A stretch of DNA of 64,000 nt from the NCBI GenBank assembly GCA_022385755.1, contig MU278372.1, forward strand, positions 124,001 through 188,000, read 5' to 3'. Positions 1 to 12,900 of the stretch are shown one piece after another. The notes beneath the pieces were generated by a model that was given only the letters and a program-made list of their open reading frames with translations, searched no databases and was not told the DNA's origin. The stretch comes from Trametopsis cervina. Its lineage: Eukaryota; Basidiomycota; Agaricomycetes; Polyporales; Irpicaceae. Numbering within the stretch: position 1 is the stretch's first letter; each line of letters starts with the position of its first letter. A program made the position numbers and the translations under genes.

Positions 1-2074
1 CGTTCTCCACGTCGTCGCGCTGGTACACACGCACATAGTCGATGTACATTTTCGAGGGGAATTGGAGGTGCTTAAAGTCCTGCTTCTGGAATGACGCTGT
101 AATGGCGTATGTCAGCACCGCACTCGCATAATCACAAATATGAAGCCACGTACGCGCCATGCCCAGATTGAAGATGATGTACTAGGGGGCACAACGTCAG
201 CTAGAAGCCATAATGACAAGCCGCGTCACCCACCATAGGTTCCTCAGAGATCAACCTCTGGCTGATCTGCGCAACGGGATCAGCACCAACCGCACCAGCC
301 TTAACCTGCCAGCTCGGAGTGCCCTGACTATACCACGTAACATACCCCTCGTCTCGGTTCTTCGGATTTGACCACCACTCGTACCCATACGTCGCATATC
401 CGTTCCCACCATAGTTGGCGCTATCTATCTTCGTCAGCGCAGACACCGCCTGTTGGTACACGCCTCCCTTATACGAGTTGATCGTCGTGATAGAGTCATC
501 AAACACCTGCGTCACATCCGACGCGTTGTCGAACTCGTATTTCATGTTGTACGGCGCGATCTGCAAACTTTGCGAGACCTCGCCCGTGAACGTCGACACA
601 TCTATCTGTGTCTCCAAGATATCGATTTCAGGGACGCCGCGCCCGTTCCGGGTTGTGGGTCCTGGGTGATCGGAGCCTGGACATGTGCATGCAGACAGTC
701 GTTGGCCGGGGAGGAAACTGAGGGGTGAGTTGCCGACGCCGCCTGTAATGGCTTCCGGGGGATTTCCGTTGTGGTCCGTCTGGTTCGGGAATGTGCCAAG
801 GTCGCATGAGTCGTAGCTATAAGGCCACATCCCTTCTGTGGTAGCACCGAAGCCAGCGCGACCCTATTACAGTTACAGAGTTTGAGTACGGTGGCAGCAG
901 TCTCATGATGATGTAAACGCACCAAATTACCCATGGTCCATGCAGCTGGCCACAAACCCGGTGCTTCAGGCGAACCAGGCATACTGATCGACACTTCGAT
1001 GTACCCGGTTGTAAAGCAGAACTTGTTCCACGACTGCAGCATCCCACTACGCCAACTGAGATTCGCAATGGGCATCTCGTCCATAGTAATGACCAATTTC
1101 CCATTCTCGGTAACAATAGCCTGCAAACATACGTCATTCTCTTTCCTTCCCTCGAGTCGGTATACACACGCACCTGAGGATCATACCACTCCAGGTCTCC
1201 CGTCGGCCAGTAGTTGAAGTTTTGTGCCTCCCAGAACGGGTCGTCTCCGGGCCAGAACGTGCGCCCCTCCAGGTTGAACTCGTCACTGAACACGAGGTTG
1301 TAGTTCTTCCCATCCGAGCCAACACGCGACTTGGCCTCCGGCGGCGTGTCTTTATCGATAAGTGACGGAAGGTTCGGGAAGTTCGCAACCTGTCCCGACC
1401 CGTTTATCCCACCAAGGTTGAAGCCAGGCCCAATGCTCTTCGGCTGCCGTGCGTATATTATGATTGGGTATCCCGCGAACAGTGTGAGCAGCCCTGCAAC
1501 GAGAATAAAGAGAGCAGAGGCGTTCATCCATCCTCTTGCTGAGAATAGTGTGAATGATCTGTCGAGCGCTGCGTCGCGCACGGGATCCGGGTTGTGGAGA
1601 GGGTCGTCTAGGTCGGGGTCCTTGGTGTCCCACATATACGGCGGAATAGTGTTTGTGTTGTTGACCATTGGTGCAGTGCCTGCCTTTTCACCTGTTGTCC
1701 CGAGCGATACCTCTGACGGTGCATTGCTGAAACGCGACGCTGAGTATTGGGAGGGTTGTAGGTTGGGATTGTACTAGGCGCCACAGTTCAGCGTATGATG
1801 GATCCTGTAAATAAAGAGCACGCACTGAATAGGGCCCGTAGGCATTTCCGATGGATCCTGTGGCCACACGATGCGCTGTCTCCTCTCTATCCTCCCTTAC
1901 AATGTAACTCGATTGCGACGGCTGTGGTTGAGGCATCGCTATGGGCATAGTCGAGCTGTACGAATGGTTCTGCGATGACGGTTGTCGGCTGGGCCCAGCC
2001 GAGCGTTGCGGGCTCTGAGGAACGGCATAGTATTGCTGGCCAGGGGGTGGTACCCGCCGAGTATAGTTGGACAT
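1..2074 (-). CDS. KRE6: KRE6/SKN1-type beta-1,6-glucan synthesis protein, 3' end beyond window
   Basis: Type II membrane protein of the GH16-like Kre6/Skn1 family, needed for beta-1,6-glucan of the cell wall and acting in the ER/Golgi or at the plasma membrane. Exons read 2074-1826, 1773-1174, 1120-923, 863-234 and 181 to the window edge, giving about 619 residues so far. All introns are 52-59 bp and phase 0. A proline/serine/glutamine-rich cytosolic N-terminus is followed by one membrane helix (around residues 140-160, core [20 protein letters not shown]). The luminal domain has [21 protein letters not shown] and the GH16 signature EIDILE (near residue 405). The last exon reaches VYQRDDVEN, close to the usual end of the GH16 fold, so only a short C-terminus is missing. 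The start is the first ATG of an open exon. Identity is clear from the domain order; the biochemical role is family knowledge. Confidence 0.93.
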
Positions 2075-3504
2075 GACTGTTGTTCGTGAGTGCGTCTAAG
2101 GGAGTTGTTGGAGCGCGTGCGAACAAAATATAAGGCGCCGTTTACGTCGTCAGCGCAGCTGGTGGAGGGCACGACCTGCGGATGTCGTCGTCGGTATCCT
2201 GGTCGCGGAAAAGCGTTGGTCGGGGTCGCGAACGGCGGGGTCGTGAGTCGTGGTGGGAGGCAAGACGACCTTGGACAGGAAGGTGGGGTTTAGTGGCGGT
2301 ACGCGCGCCTATCTTCTTGAACTTCGACCACCAGACCCGCAGCTGCTGTTCTCATGATTTATCTGCGTTGTTTGCCGCGCTCGCCTCACCCAACGCTCGT
2401 GTTACGGTAACGAACGAAGCTGATCTGCCTTCAAATACGCGCAGAGAACGAGATGCAAGGCACTGGACATAGCGGAACACTCGTATTTCCAGGTCCCCAC
2501 GACGGAGATCAGTGCGCGGCCATTGCGTCAAGTCCCAGTCTGCCGTGTGAAATGGCCTCCAAATACACCTGCCGACCGCATAAAACAAACAGGCTTGCTT
2601 TCGTGGTGAAGATAAAGCCTTCTACGGCTCGCGGAGCGTAGTAATCATTGGCATACAGTGCGAGCCGGGCGTTCTGTGCCGATACACTGATATCTACGCA
2701 GCAGGAATGCATTGCTGGGCCGCAGGGTGGCTCTGACCGGCAGCCCCGCTATTTGACCTTTGCGCAGAAAACGTTCTCACAGGACCATCGATTCGAGAGG
2801 CGCATTGCAGTGCGGCACATATACACAACCCCATTAGATGTTCGTTATCCCAGGTCGTCTTGGATTGAATCGATAATAGGCGGCCTGCTATAAATCATCC
2901 TTCGTCTAGTCTCCCCGAGGCAGAGTAGACGCCTTCAACTTTCGTGCCTCAAGGTCATTTGTCTGACTACCTTCGTCTTCCTTACACTGGCTTCATAACT
3001 CCATAGGGCATGCACCGTGTTGGCTACATTCTCGACTGCGAAGGCCGTCAATGGGTCTAGCCTTACTTGTCACGCGTAGGATTACATCTGAGCACTGTTT
3101 TTGCTCGCTTATATCTACTTTTCTGTTATGTTCACTCCCATGTGTATCGATTTTACCAATGCAATCCTCTTCACGAGAGATGATCTATGTAGTTTGTGAC
3201 TTCAAATGAACGTAAACGCTACCTCAGAGAGCGTAAGTTTCATACATGAGAAGTTTGCTGACGTTTGTATACAACTCTCATTGCACACAATATGAAGATC
3301 GTCTGTTCATACTTAGTTTTTGTACATAAAACTACAGATCTTCCGTGTTTTTGGATGACTTGTTCAAGCTATGCGCGCTGGACTAAATCAGCAAGAGGTC
3401 ACGAGACCCAAACCCTTGCGTCCGCCGGCGCCGCTATTATAGGAATTAATACTCATCCCTTCTCAAGGCGTAACACCCTCGCAAGGTCGTGCGCGGAATG
3501 CCAG
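2075..3504. other. Intergenic, divergent upstream region of KRE6 and the SUMO protease
   Basis: This 1.4-kb stretch lies between the KRE6 start (leftward) and the likely start of the Ulp2-like gene (rightward). Short open frames occur on both strands but none has a recognisable protein pattern, a consistent exon chain or a good start. It most likely holds the two promoters and 5' leaders. I see no repeat or RNA gene. Confidence 0.6.
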
Positions 3505-6500
3505 ATGTCCGCAAAGCCACGACCGTCTACAATACACACACTAGGATCTGGCCTCGGCCAACCTGCCAGCTACCGCGACGCGTCTAATCCGCGGAGTGGA
3601 CTTACGTCTAACGGGTGCGCAGTGTCTTTGCGCTTGAACGCGTGCAATACTCATCTTGAGACTGTAGGAAGGCTCCATGGAAGAAAGAGCCGACAGCTAT
3701 AGCGGAGCCATCCAATGTGCGCACGCGCTGCTTGCTAACAAGAGCTCCGACTAATTGCGGTACTTTGTAGCGCTTGCTGCACACACCCCGACAATTGGGA
3801 CATAATCCATTCAATATTGGTAGTTTGAAGGACACCCTACATCCCACCCGTGGTGCACAGAAGAAACCTACCACTGGGAATAACACTACGAGGAAGACAG
3901 TGCTTTCTCGTCCAAAGGAGCAGCCTGTTACATCGCGTCATTTCCCAGGTAAAGTCTCCCGTGGAAGGTCAGGGTCCTTACTGATAACAGTTGATATCTC
4001 AGTAGGAGGGACTTCGAGTGCTATACATGAGAACCGACTACGCTCCTCCCAAAGCTCACCGGATCTGCGGTCTCCTATCAATGTGGACGAAGACATAGAC
4101 CATCGAGCCTCCCGCTCTCCATCGCCTCACTTATCGTCACGAATAAGACGGAGTGCCAGTCCTGATCCAATTGACATACTGAGGGCTGGGAGCTCTGATT
4201 TTTCTACGCATAGAAAGACCTCTTCACCGTTTAAACCGTTGACGCAACGTCCGCAATGGAATACAGCCGTCGATGGGCCCAGCACACAACGGCTGGGCCA
4301 AAGAGTGAATGGAAAGCAACCAAAGTCCGGCAGAGATCATCAAGAGCTCGAGATAATTCAGATTATTGATGACGAGGTTGAGAGCATCACGAGTTTTAGT
4401 GACGATGGTCCCAAGTCTAAACCTCCTACGCGTGCGAACCCTCCCTCTGCGGGACCAAGAGTTCGAGATATGGTAAATATCATTGAGTCTCGGACAACGC
4501 CAGCTTCGAGCTCGATCCAACGGATTGACCTCAAAGAAAAGCGTGGTATTTCCAAGAACATGAAGCCAAGAATTCCTGCGGTGAGTGAGCATACACTCGC
4601 ATGCGTCCGTGGAGAATTTTGATTAACCACTCCGTAGCTACAGAGAGAGCCGATTGACCAGGAAATGACGGCTCCATCTGGCTTCGTGACCGAGACGAAG
4701 TCTGTGCGCAAACCTCGATTTGCGAAGCCCGATCCAGATATTGTTCTTCCCCTCGCAGCTTTCGCGCTAGGGCTGAAAGTGCATGACGGAGAAACATCTG
4801 ATACCCCGTACTGGATGCACTTCGATGGATCCAAGTTAACGATCAGACATTCCCAGGAAGCGACAGAGGACCCTCTGCTGGAAATCGATACAATATCAAA
4901 CTTTGTTGGCGGCGTGGATGTAAGGTCGGCCACTGCTGTCCATGCTCCGTCATTAATTCTTCTCATACAGGCTACCACATCTCTCCATTCCTACCTCAAG
5001 GATGTGATCCTGGTGTTAAAAACCGTGGGCTCTGCACGTCCTTATCCGCACTACAACAGCAAGACGTTCAAGCACCGTACGTTCACACCATTTTTTGTTG
5101 AAAATATACTAAGCGGAAGCTAGGTGGGAAAGGGGACAATGGTCACATTATACTCAAGTTTTATACTCAACATCCTGACTGGTCTGATGGGAAGCCTTAT
5201 CAGGCCTTAGTCGAAAGGCTGAAGAAACTGGAACTTGTTCGCGACCGTATAGAGTAAGTTTAGTCGATCTTGTAAAGTGCGGCTACTCATCTTCACATTA
5301 GTTCACATGCTTCTAAAGGTGTATGGCAAAGAGCTATCCATGCTTCAGAAATGGCAGTGCAACTGCAAGGTTCACTTTCCTCCTCCGAGGACGAATCGAG
5401 CAGCTTCAAACGTCACAAACCGGATGAAGCAGCGGATGAGCCTGAAAACGATGTCAACCTCAGCAAGCCGGCGAAACCGAATTCGGGGTCAAACTCGCGG
5501 AGCACCGTGAGACCACGACCAATCACGTGAGGATTCATAGTGACAGTGTATCCCATTAGCTCATTGTGCATACAGGCGACCCTCTTCCACCTCAGTGACA
5601 ATTGTGCCAAGGCGTACAACCAGGTCAACTCTCGCAGCGAGCGCCAGGGCATCACCCGTACCTGACCCGGATGAAATGTGAGTATTCATGGTTGTGCCCA
5701 ATCTTCGCTCGCGGGACTCATCGAAACCTTAGAATCCTCGTTTATCCCCCTTCTGGTACTGGTGCCGTGAATATCACCAGAGGTGACCTCAAGCGCTTGG
5801 ACCCCGGCCAATATCTGAACGACACTCTCATTGAGTTTGCGCTGAAGTGCGTGCTTTGTCTTCATCACTGGACGTTTCTCACCCAAAATATCCGTAGGCT
5901 ATGGCTCAATGAACTCAGAGAAACTGATCCAGAATTAGCAGACCAGATTCACATCTTTAGTTCATTTTTCTATAAAAAGATACAAGTGAAGAAGTAAGCG
6001 CTGAAGATTGTTTTTCGCCTATTATGTACTCACCTTGTGCAGCAAGCAGGAAGGATACAATAGCGTGCGGAAATGGACATCGAAGTTCGACTTGTTTAAG
6101 AAGAAATATATCATCGTACCGATCAACGAACAGTACGTGCTATGTCACCTATCCGTACTTCAAATCTCATGTCTTTGTTAGTCTACATTGGTATCTTGCT
6201 ATCATTTGCAACCCCGAATTCACTCTCCAGCCACCCCCGCCGCAACCAGAGAAGGTGGTCTCAGCAGTACAAACGAGGAAACGTAAGCGGGGCTCTGATT
6301 TAGTAGAGCAACAGACGTCTGTTGCATCTCCCGAGCCACCACCCCCACAAGATCCTCCGACCGACAGCCCGGCTGCCACAGCCGAAGATGAGAATAGCGT
6401 GGAAGCGATGTTGACAACCTGCAGCCTCAACCAGGATGCGTCTTCGGATTCGGTGGCCTCGCCGGGTGATCTAAATGCTGCACAGGACACATCTGAACTC

Positions 6501-7615
6501 TCTTTGCAGTATCCTTCGGATGAAATCTCCGAGGTCCCTCCTCCAGATACCTCGACCGAAGCAGCTGAAGACTCCAGACATGCTTCGGAACCCATAGATA
6601 TTGACGCCGAGCCGTCTGCATCGCATGAGGATGAGGTACCGATGGATGTCGACGAGGTGATCGAGGATCCGGCTGAGGCTTCCGATGCCATCCCATGCAC
6701 AAGCTTCTACGCATCTGGGTCTAGCAAAGGAAAGCAGCCTGCGGTCATGCTCTCGCCAGAGGTTCCTTACCTCGATCCTACGGCGACCTCGGTAGCTGTG
6801 GATGTGCCAAATATGGATCTCGACGATGAGGGCGAAGATCTACCTGTACCAGAGCCGACAGATTTCCGTCGGGACAAGTGAGCCGTTCTCTGCGTTCAGT
6901 CACAGAAGTAAGATTGACACTCTGGACAGGACATACATCTTCACTTTTGATTCGCTAGGGACCAAACACCCTGCTGCCGCTAGAAATCTTTCACACTATC
7001 TGCAATTGGAAGCTAAAGATAAGAAGAGTCTCGATGAGACGACTCCCCCTTCGGCGGCCACTGCATTGGTAAGTTCTCATTTGTAGGGAAGTGAATAATT
7101 TGTTCATACAGGCTTCAGGTTCCTGCGCAACCGAACTTCTGTGATTGCGGTGTCTATCTCATTCATTTTGTCCAAACCTTCATGGACCGGCCAGACAAGT
7201 TTAGTGAGACCATCGTTGTATGTATCCTTCCATCACACATTGCGTCAGAGGCTTACGGAGCCCGATGCAGACCAAGAAAGCAAAGGATTATGACTCCAAG
7301 GAGCGAGAGTCAGACTGGGACGCCGACGCTGTGGGCTCTCTGCGAGAGACATTGCTAGCTAAGATAATGTCGCTCTCGGACGAGTGGAAGAAGGAGAAGG
7401 CTGTAAGAGAAGAGCAGAAGAGGAAGGAAGTGGCCGAGGGAACTGGGGCTCCTGCCCCCGACGGCGAAGTTATACCTGACTCTGACGACGAGATTATCGT
7501 AGGAGAAGTCGTCTCGAAGACTTCTGCGAAGAAAGGTGCTGGCAAGGGGAAGCAAACCAGCAAGAACGATAAAGCCGCCAGGTCGGGAGAAGAATCAGTT
7601 CTTCGTCTACGTTAG
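3505..7615 (+). CDS. Ulp2/SENP6-7-like SUMO-specific cysteine protease (C48)
   Basis: Desumoylating protease of peptidase family C48, Ulp2 branch. The catalytic domain starts near 5752 (VYPPSGTGAVNI, then DLKRLDPGQYLNDTLIEFAL). The triad is visible: His in HLHWYLAIICNP (about 6183), Asp in FTFDSLG (about 6945), and Gln/Cys in QPNFCDCGVYLIHF (about 7125). A disordered acidic insert of some 230 residues (about 6230-6870) separates the His from the Asp, as in the split catalytic domains of Ulp2/SENP6/SENP7. The N-terminal half is Ser/Pro-rich, and the C-terminus is a charged KEKAVREEQKRKE helix plus DSDDEIIV, a possible SUMO-interacting motif. About a dozen short introns can be threaded, including 3949-4002, 4581-4637 and 4920-4970. 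The first exon is uncertain: the main frame has a stop at 3768 next to a good acceptor (3770), so an upstream exon is needed. ATG 3505 joined by a donor at 3664 keeps frame, but this is inference. The stop is TAG at 7613. Confidence 0.88.
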
Positions 7616-8274
7616 ATGTCTATGTTTTCGCTCATCGTCAGAGGTTTTCTTTTCGTTCAGGCTTGCATCATCATGACATCTAGATGTGCTCATCCGTACC
7701 ATACTAATCTCCATCTAGTATACCACCTGCATCTGCATTCTGTTTCTCCTGCACCCACTTGCGGCTCTCATATGTAGCACTAGTAGCATTCGCCAATGTA
7801 CCGTAACTATTGTCTCCCTGGGTATAACGTATTGAGTGTTCATATAATATGCGAAATCTATGTTGCCAGTGCTGGTCCATATATTGATTCGACTGCTAAA
7901 CTAGTCCGATCGAAAAAAAAGGTAAATACGGAATGCCACGGCAAGTAAAAATGTAGATAAGAGCTGTATGTATTGCCGCGAGGTGGTGTACAGAGAAGAC
8001 AATATCTTGAAGCAGGTAAGGGGTATAAGGTTGAAAGGGTTTCCCGACACGATGAAGCACTGGTAGACCACGAAAGGTGCTCGTGAAGAATAGTCATTTG
8101 AATGAACCGAAACAACTAGATTGGTGAGGATAAGTAAACCACTGTCTTGATAGTCTGTGACTGTCGAATAACCAGGCTACATGCTTAAACATGTACGAGA
8201 GGTGATGGGATAAATGAGCGGACGGAAAACGGACGAAGTCAGGCCGATTCCAGGTAATGCAGGTCGATAGTAGG
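7616..8274. other. Intergenic, convergent 3' flanks
   Basis: AT-richer sequence between the ends of the SUMO protease gene (rightward) and the membrane-protein gene (leftward). It presumably holds both 3' UTRs and poly(A) regions. A run of eight A's near 7913 is the only simple tract. No gene is seen. Confidence 0.6.
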
Positions 8275-9386
8275 TTAAGTTTCCGTGCGATTTTGGAGCG
8301 TTCGGCGATGTCTTGATGGCGGTACGGCGCGTACTACGTTGGTGTCCTCGAACGACGAGCGCTGGTAAGCGGGAGGTGCAGATGGTAGACCAGTGGGGAC
8401 GACGTCGAACACTTCGTTGCGGCGTGCGACCGTATATGTTGGAGACACGTGTAAGGACGTATGAGTGGCAGCTCCACTGCCCTGAGCGGCGGAGACGGCC
8501 GAAGCAGAGGTCCCTCCCAGTTTCTCGTTCGCACTGCCGCCAATTGCGGTAGGGCCAGAGTGCGACTGGTTTTTGCTGCTCAAGTACACACCTAATCCGA
8601 CCGCACCAACGATGATCTACGCATACGTTGGGTAATTACTCCAATAAGAAGCAGAATGAGAGATGGTGGTACGCACAAGAAGGAGTATAAGACCAACTAT
8701 CCAGACCCAACGAGCAAGGCGAGTTGTGCCGCTCTGAGTCTTGCTCAACCACGCGCTACGATAACCTTTAGTCGGAGCTGAAAGAGAACGAGAGTAAGTG
8801 CTCACCTTTGCTTCTGTGTTTTCGGCAGCATATCCTCCTGTTTTACAACCATACTGAATCGCCTCCAGAAATCGTCTCCCCTCTCCCCGCGCCTTGGCAG
8901 GAGTGTTTCCTCCTTCTCACTGCGCAGAATGGGAGCAGACGAAGCAAACTTGACATCCTTCTCGCCACTGGTCTTGGCAGGCCTGACAAAGACAGGTTGG
9001 ATAGGAGTGATGGTAGGTGGAAGAGGATGCGGGGTGCTCGGAACACTTGCCCCTGGGGAAGGCATGCGAGGAGATCCGGGTAATGAGCCTGGGCTATTTA
9101 GCGAGTTGACGAGGACCAAAGGACGAGGACCGGGAGATTGCTGTCGGCCGACTGGTGAAGCAGACGGGCTCGGTGTTGCGAGATTAAGAGCTGCGACAGG
9201 TGCGGCGTAACCTGGTCTCGGCGCCGCGAGAGGAATAGGCTGTTGCTGCCGCATCGCACGGTTGCTGTCGTCAAAAGGATCATCGTGATTCATGGTGGTT
9301 TGGTCTCGGTAGAGTTGGTAATCGTCTGGTCCGAATGGTGAACGGCCACTAATTTGCGATGTCTGGTATATAGTGTTACTGGCCAT
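8275..9386 (-). CDS. Single-pass membrane protein of unknown function
   Basis: Three exons read 9386-8806, 8755-8677 and 8616-8275, joined by introns of 50 and 60 bp. The product is about 333 residues. The long N-terminal part (residues 1-190) is rich in Pro, Ser and Gln and ends in a basic/aromatic stretch (DDFWRRFSMVVKQ). A short SAWLSKTQSGTTRLARW segment leads into one hydrophobic helix (WVWIVGLILLLIIVGAVGLG), interrupted by intron 2. The C-terminal 100 residues are Ser/Ala/Thr-rich and contain PTGLPSAPPAYQR. The acceptor of intron 1 was chosen at 8756 because the more obvious CAG at 8781 would shift the frame onto a stop. I do not recognise a named family. The layout suggests a fungal plasma-membrane or endomembrane protein with disordered tails. 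It shares a 531-bp divergent upstream region with SMC6. Confidence 0.75.
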
Positions 9387-9917
9387 TTGTAGGATGTGTG
9401 AACTGTAAAACCTGGCTACCTGTGGATTCTAAACGAAGGGCTGTTTTCAAAGAGCGTGTAAGAGAATGGATGCCTCGAGCACCAAGGCGAAGAGAATATG
9501 AGGCAGGAGGAAAGGGGATGAGTGTTGAAGACAACAAGACGATCAGCGCTTCACCGTGTTACCGTCAGCCGAGACTTCCTTTCTTAGATCACGTTGCACA
9601 GTGCAACACGCATACGTTCTCATCAAGCGACCAATAACGCAGACTGGGAGCAAATATCGGTTATTGTTGCATGAGATTTACGACCCAATGTTGTCGCGCA
9701 AGATGTCTCTCGCAACGACCGAAAGACCTAAGTATAGTGTACTATTTATTCTGCGGTAAGCGTCACTGAATACAGTATCCGGCGGCAGACGAGCGGCATT
9801 TGCCGGTGCGTCATGTGATGTTTGCTCCTGCTTGGCGCCGACGCGATGAACGCGTCTTGGTCGCGTCGCGCCGTAATTATACTCTTCATAAGCACTGCTA
9901 TCTACCGTCTACGTACA
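9387..9917. promoter_or_regulatory. Divergent promoter region, membrane protein and SMC6
   Basis: These 531 bp separate two divergent start codons and must hold both promoters. I see no clear TATA element and no coding pattern. An in-frame ATG at 9846 lies upstream of the preferred SMC6 start, but its extension (hydrophobic, then YRLRT) looks unlike an SMC6 N-terminus. Confidence 0.5.
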
Positions 9918-12900
9918 ATGACTAAACGTCGGGCGGTCGCTGCTGAAAGCGACTCTGAGCCTGGAAGCTCACAGGGCTCTGCACCGAAGCGGCCGCGCAC
10001 GGACAATGCCAGGGGCGACGACCAGCCTCGCGCCAGTGGCAGTGGCAATGGACGCGGACAGGAAGCTATAACCGAGCCAATACTCCTGGAAGAATACGAT
10101 GACGAGATTGATGAAGTTGCTCCAGACGAAGATGAGGAGAAGCGGTTTGAGCAAGAGCATGAAGACGCGATTCGTGCCAAGGTTTTCGGGGGACACAAAG
10201 GACAAGGAGTAAGTAATGCCTATGGATGCGACTCCGCGTTTTTGACTTCCCAGCGAAAAGATCATCGCGGAAATGGGTATTATTGAAAAGCTGGAGTTGG
10301 TCAACTTTATGTGCCACACTTATCTCACCTTCACTTTCGGCCCTCAAATCAACTTTATCATTGGTATGCTCCTTTCCTCGCAATCAATGATGACTCCACT
10401 GACTGCGACATGAAGGTCATAACGGCAGTATGTACCCTTTGCACGCAGAACAGTGCGGAAATTGATTATCCTTAGGCGGTAAAAGTGCAGTCCTTTCTGC
10501 TCTTACTGTGGCCCTTGGCGGTAAAGCTACTGTCACCGGTCGTGGCTCTGGGTTGAAGTCCTTCATCAAGGAGGGTCAAGAGTAAGCTTTGAGCTCGTGT
10601 GTGCGATCCTGGCTGACGTATAATACAGAGTGGCTGAAGTTAGGGTGCACATAAAGAACCAAGGCGAAGATGCTTACAGACCGAAGATATATGGTGATAG
10701 TATCACCATCGAGCGTCGATTCACTAAGTCCGGGAGCTCCTCATACAAGATTATGTCGAAAGCTGGAAAAACTATCTCGACTAAGCGCGAAGAATTATCA
10801 AACATCTGTGACCACATGAATATTCAAGTCGATAACCCAATGAACATTCTCACGCAAGACTCTGCGCGGTATTATAGCTATTCAGTGATTTCTAACAAAG
10901 AGACTGATACCAGTACTACAGACAGTTCCTATCTGCGTCACAACCCGGCGACAAGTACAAGGTTTGTTGGATTCTTCATGTCCAGATGTATTTGTTCCTT
11001 CCCCGCTCATCATATATATCAACAGTTCTTCCTTCGCGGAACGCAGTTAAGCCAACTCAGCGAAGAGTATTCTACCTGCATGGAGAACATTGTGCAGACT
11101 CAAAAGGTTCTGAAGAATAAATCGGAGATTCTTCCTGACCTCGAAGAAAGTCTTCGCGAGGCCACACAGCGCTTCAAAGAAGCAGATAAGGCTCGTCAAC
11201 AGAAACACAAGGCTGATGAGCTCAAGAAAGAACTCGCATGGGCACACGTTGCCGCCAAACAGGAGGTCAGCTGATCCCGGTTGCGTGCTTTGCAAGTGTT
11301 AGCAGACTTAACCTCAAATCCAGGAATATAAGGAAAAACTTGGTGACGTCGAGAAACAGAAGAAGCGCATCAAGAAAGTCCAGTCTAACGTAGAAGAGCA
11401 CGAGGTCAGCCCTTTGTGAACCAGCGTGCGGTAGAAGTGCTAAGCCCTCTTCTCTTCTACAGCTGAAGCAGCACAATGCCGAGAAGATCGTGGCAGAGCG
11501 CGAGCTACAAAATGAACAGATGGGTAATTTGGAACATCTTGAGGAACGCAAGAAAGAGATCCAGGAGGAACAGAAGAAGATTCGAACCCAGCTAAGTGCC
11601 TACAAGGTAGGCACAATGATCTTATGCATAAGGTTTTTACTAACAATACGTACTCTTATGATATAGAATGATGAGAGAGTCATGAACGATGACATGCAAC
11701 GCCTGAATCTACTCATTACCTCGCTAAAACAGCAAATCAATGAGGAGGCCAAGCGTATAGAGAACTTCTCGCAGGGAAAGCGAGAGGAGACCGAGCGCAA
11801 GCTCCAGGAGGCCATCGAAGACTGTAAAACAGCCGAGGCCGACCTCGAGACCCTGCTTACCGAGCGCACGCGACTGGTAACGGAGCAAGAGCAGGCAAAG
11901 GTCAAGGGAGCGAACATCCAGCAGGAGGTGGAAAGGCAAGGCGGCATTAAGTCGCAGATTGACGATCTCACCCGGCAATTGGGCTTAATAGACCAAAGAG
12001 AACGGACAAAGCTGGCACCATTCGGTACAAATCTCGATCAAGTTCTGGATGAGATACCCAACTTGCGCTGGCATGGTCAGCAGCCTGTAGGCCCTTTGGG
12101 CCAGTTCGTGAAAGTGCGCGATCCTCGCTGGGCACCTATCCTGCGTGTTCGACTTGGCGGCGGCATGGGTATGTTTGCGATCACGGATCCGAAAGATCGC
12201 CAGCAGCTGGATCAATTATTGAAGCGCTGTGGAAAGTAAGCCTTGAATCACGAATGCGTATGTGTATCGTTCTCAGCGGTTTGTTTTCAGTGCCAAGCCG
12301 AACATCGTCATCGCGCAAATGGACTTATTCGACTATTCAGGTGGTGAACCACCTGCAGAGTATCTCACAGCATTACGTGCCATAGAGGTTGGTCGTCGCA
12401 CCTCTGTCCGCTAAGTAAGACTGACGCGCCGCATCAGGTTTCGAACGAATATGTCCTACGTATCCTCATCAACAGCTTTAATATCGAATCTATTCTTGTG
12501 GCCGAGTCCCGTGCCGAGGCAGATCGTCAGCTTCAACAGTTGGGACGAGGAATGGCATGGACAGCAGATTCGTATACTGTCCAACGCTTCCCGTAAGCCA
12601 GCGTTTCGCTTGGGCAATACCATCGTACTCATTTCTTGCGCAGGGAAGGTGGTGGTCAGTCCAGTCTGGCCCCACAGCTTCGACCCGGTGATCCACGACA
12701 ACAGCTTTTCACTGGTGACGATCTGGCTGGGCAACGGCAGTGAGTATTACTATCTATCATACGAGGATCTCTGCCTCAGCTACCATCCTAGGCGGTTCCG
12801 GCATCAGCTCACGGAGGCTGAAGCCAATCTTCAACGTGCGAGGGCACAAATAGCCGAACAGCAGCAGATTTCTAGAACTTGCGGTCATGCGTTGGCTGAG

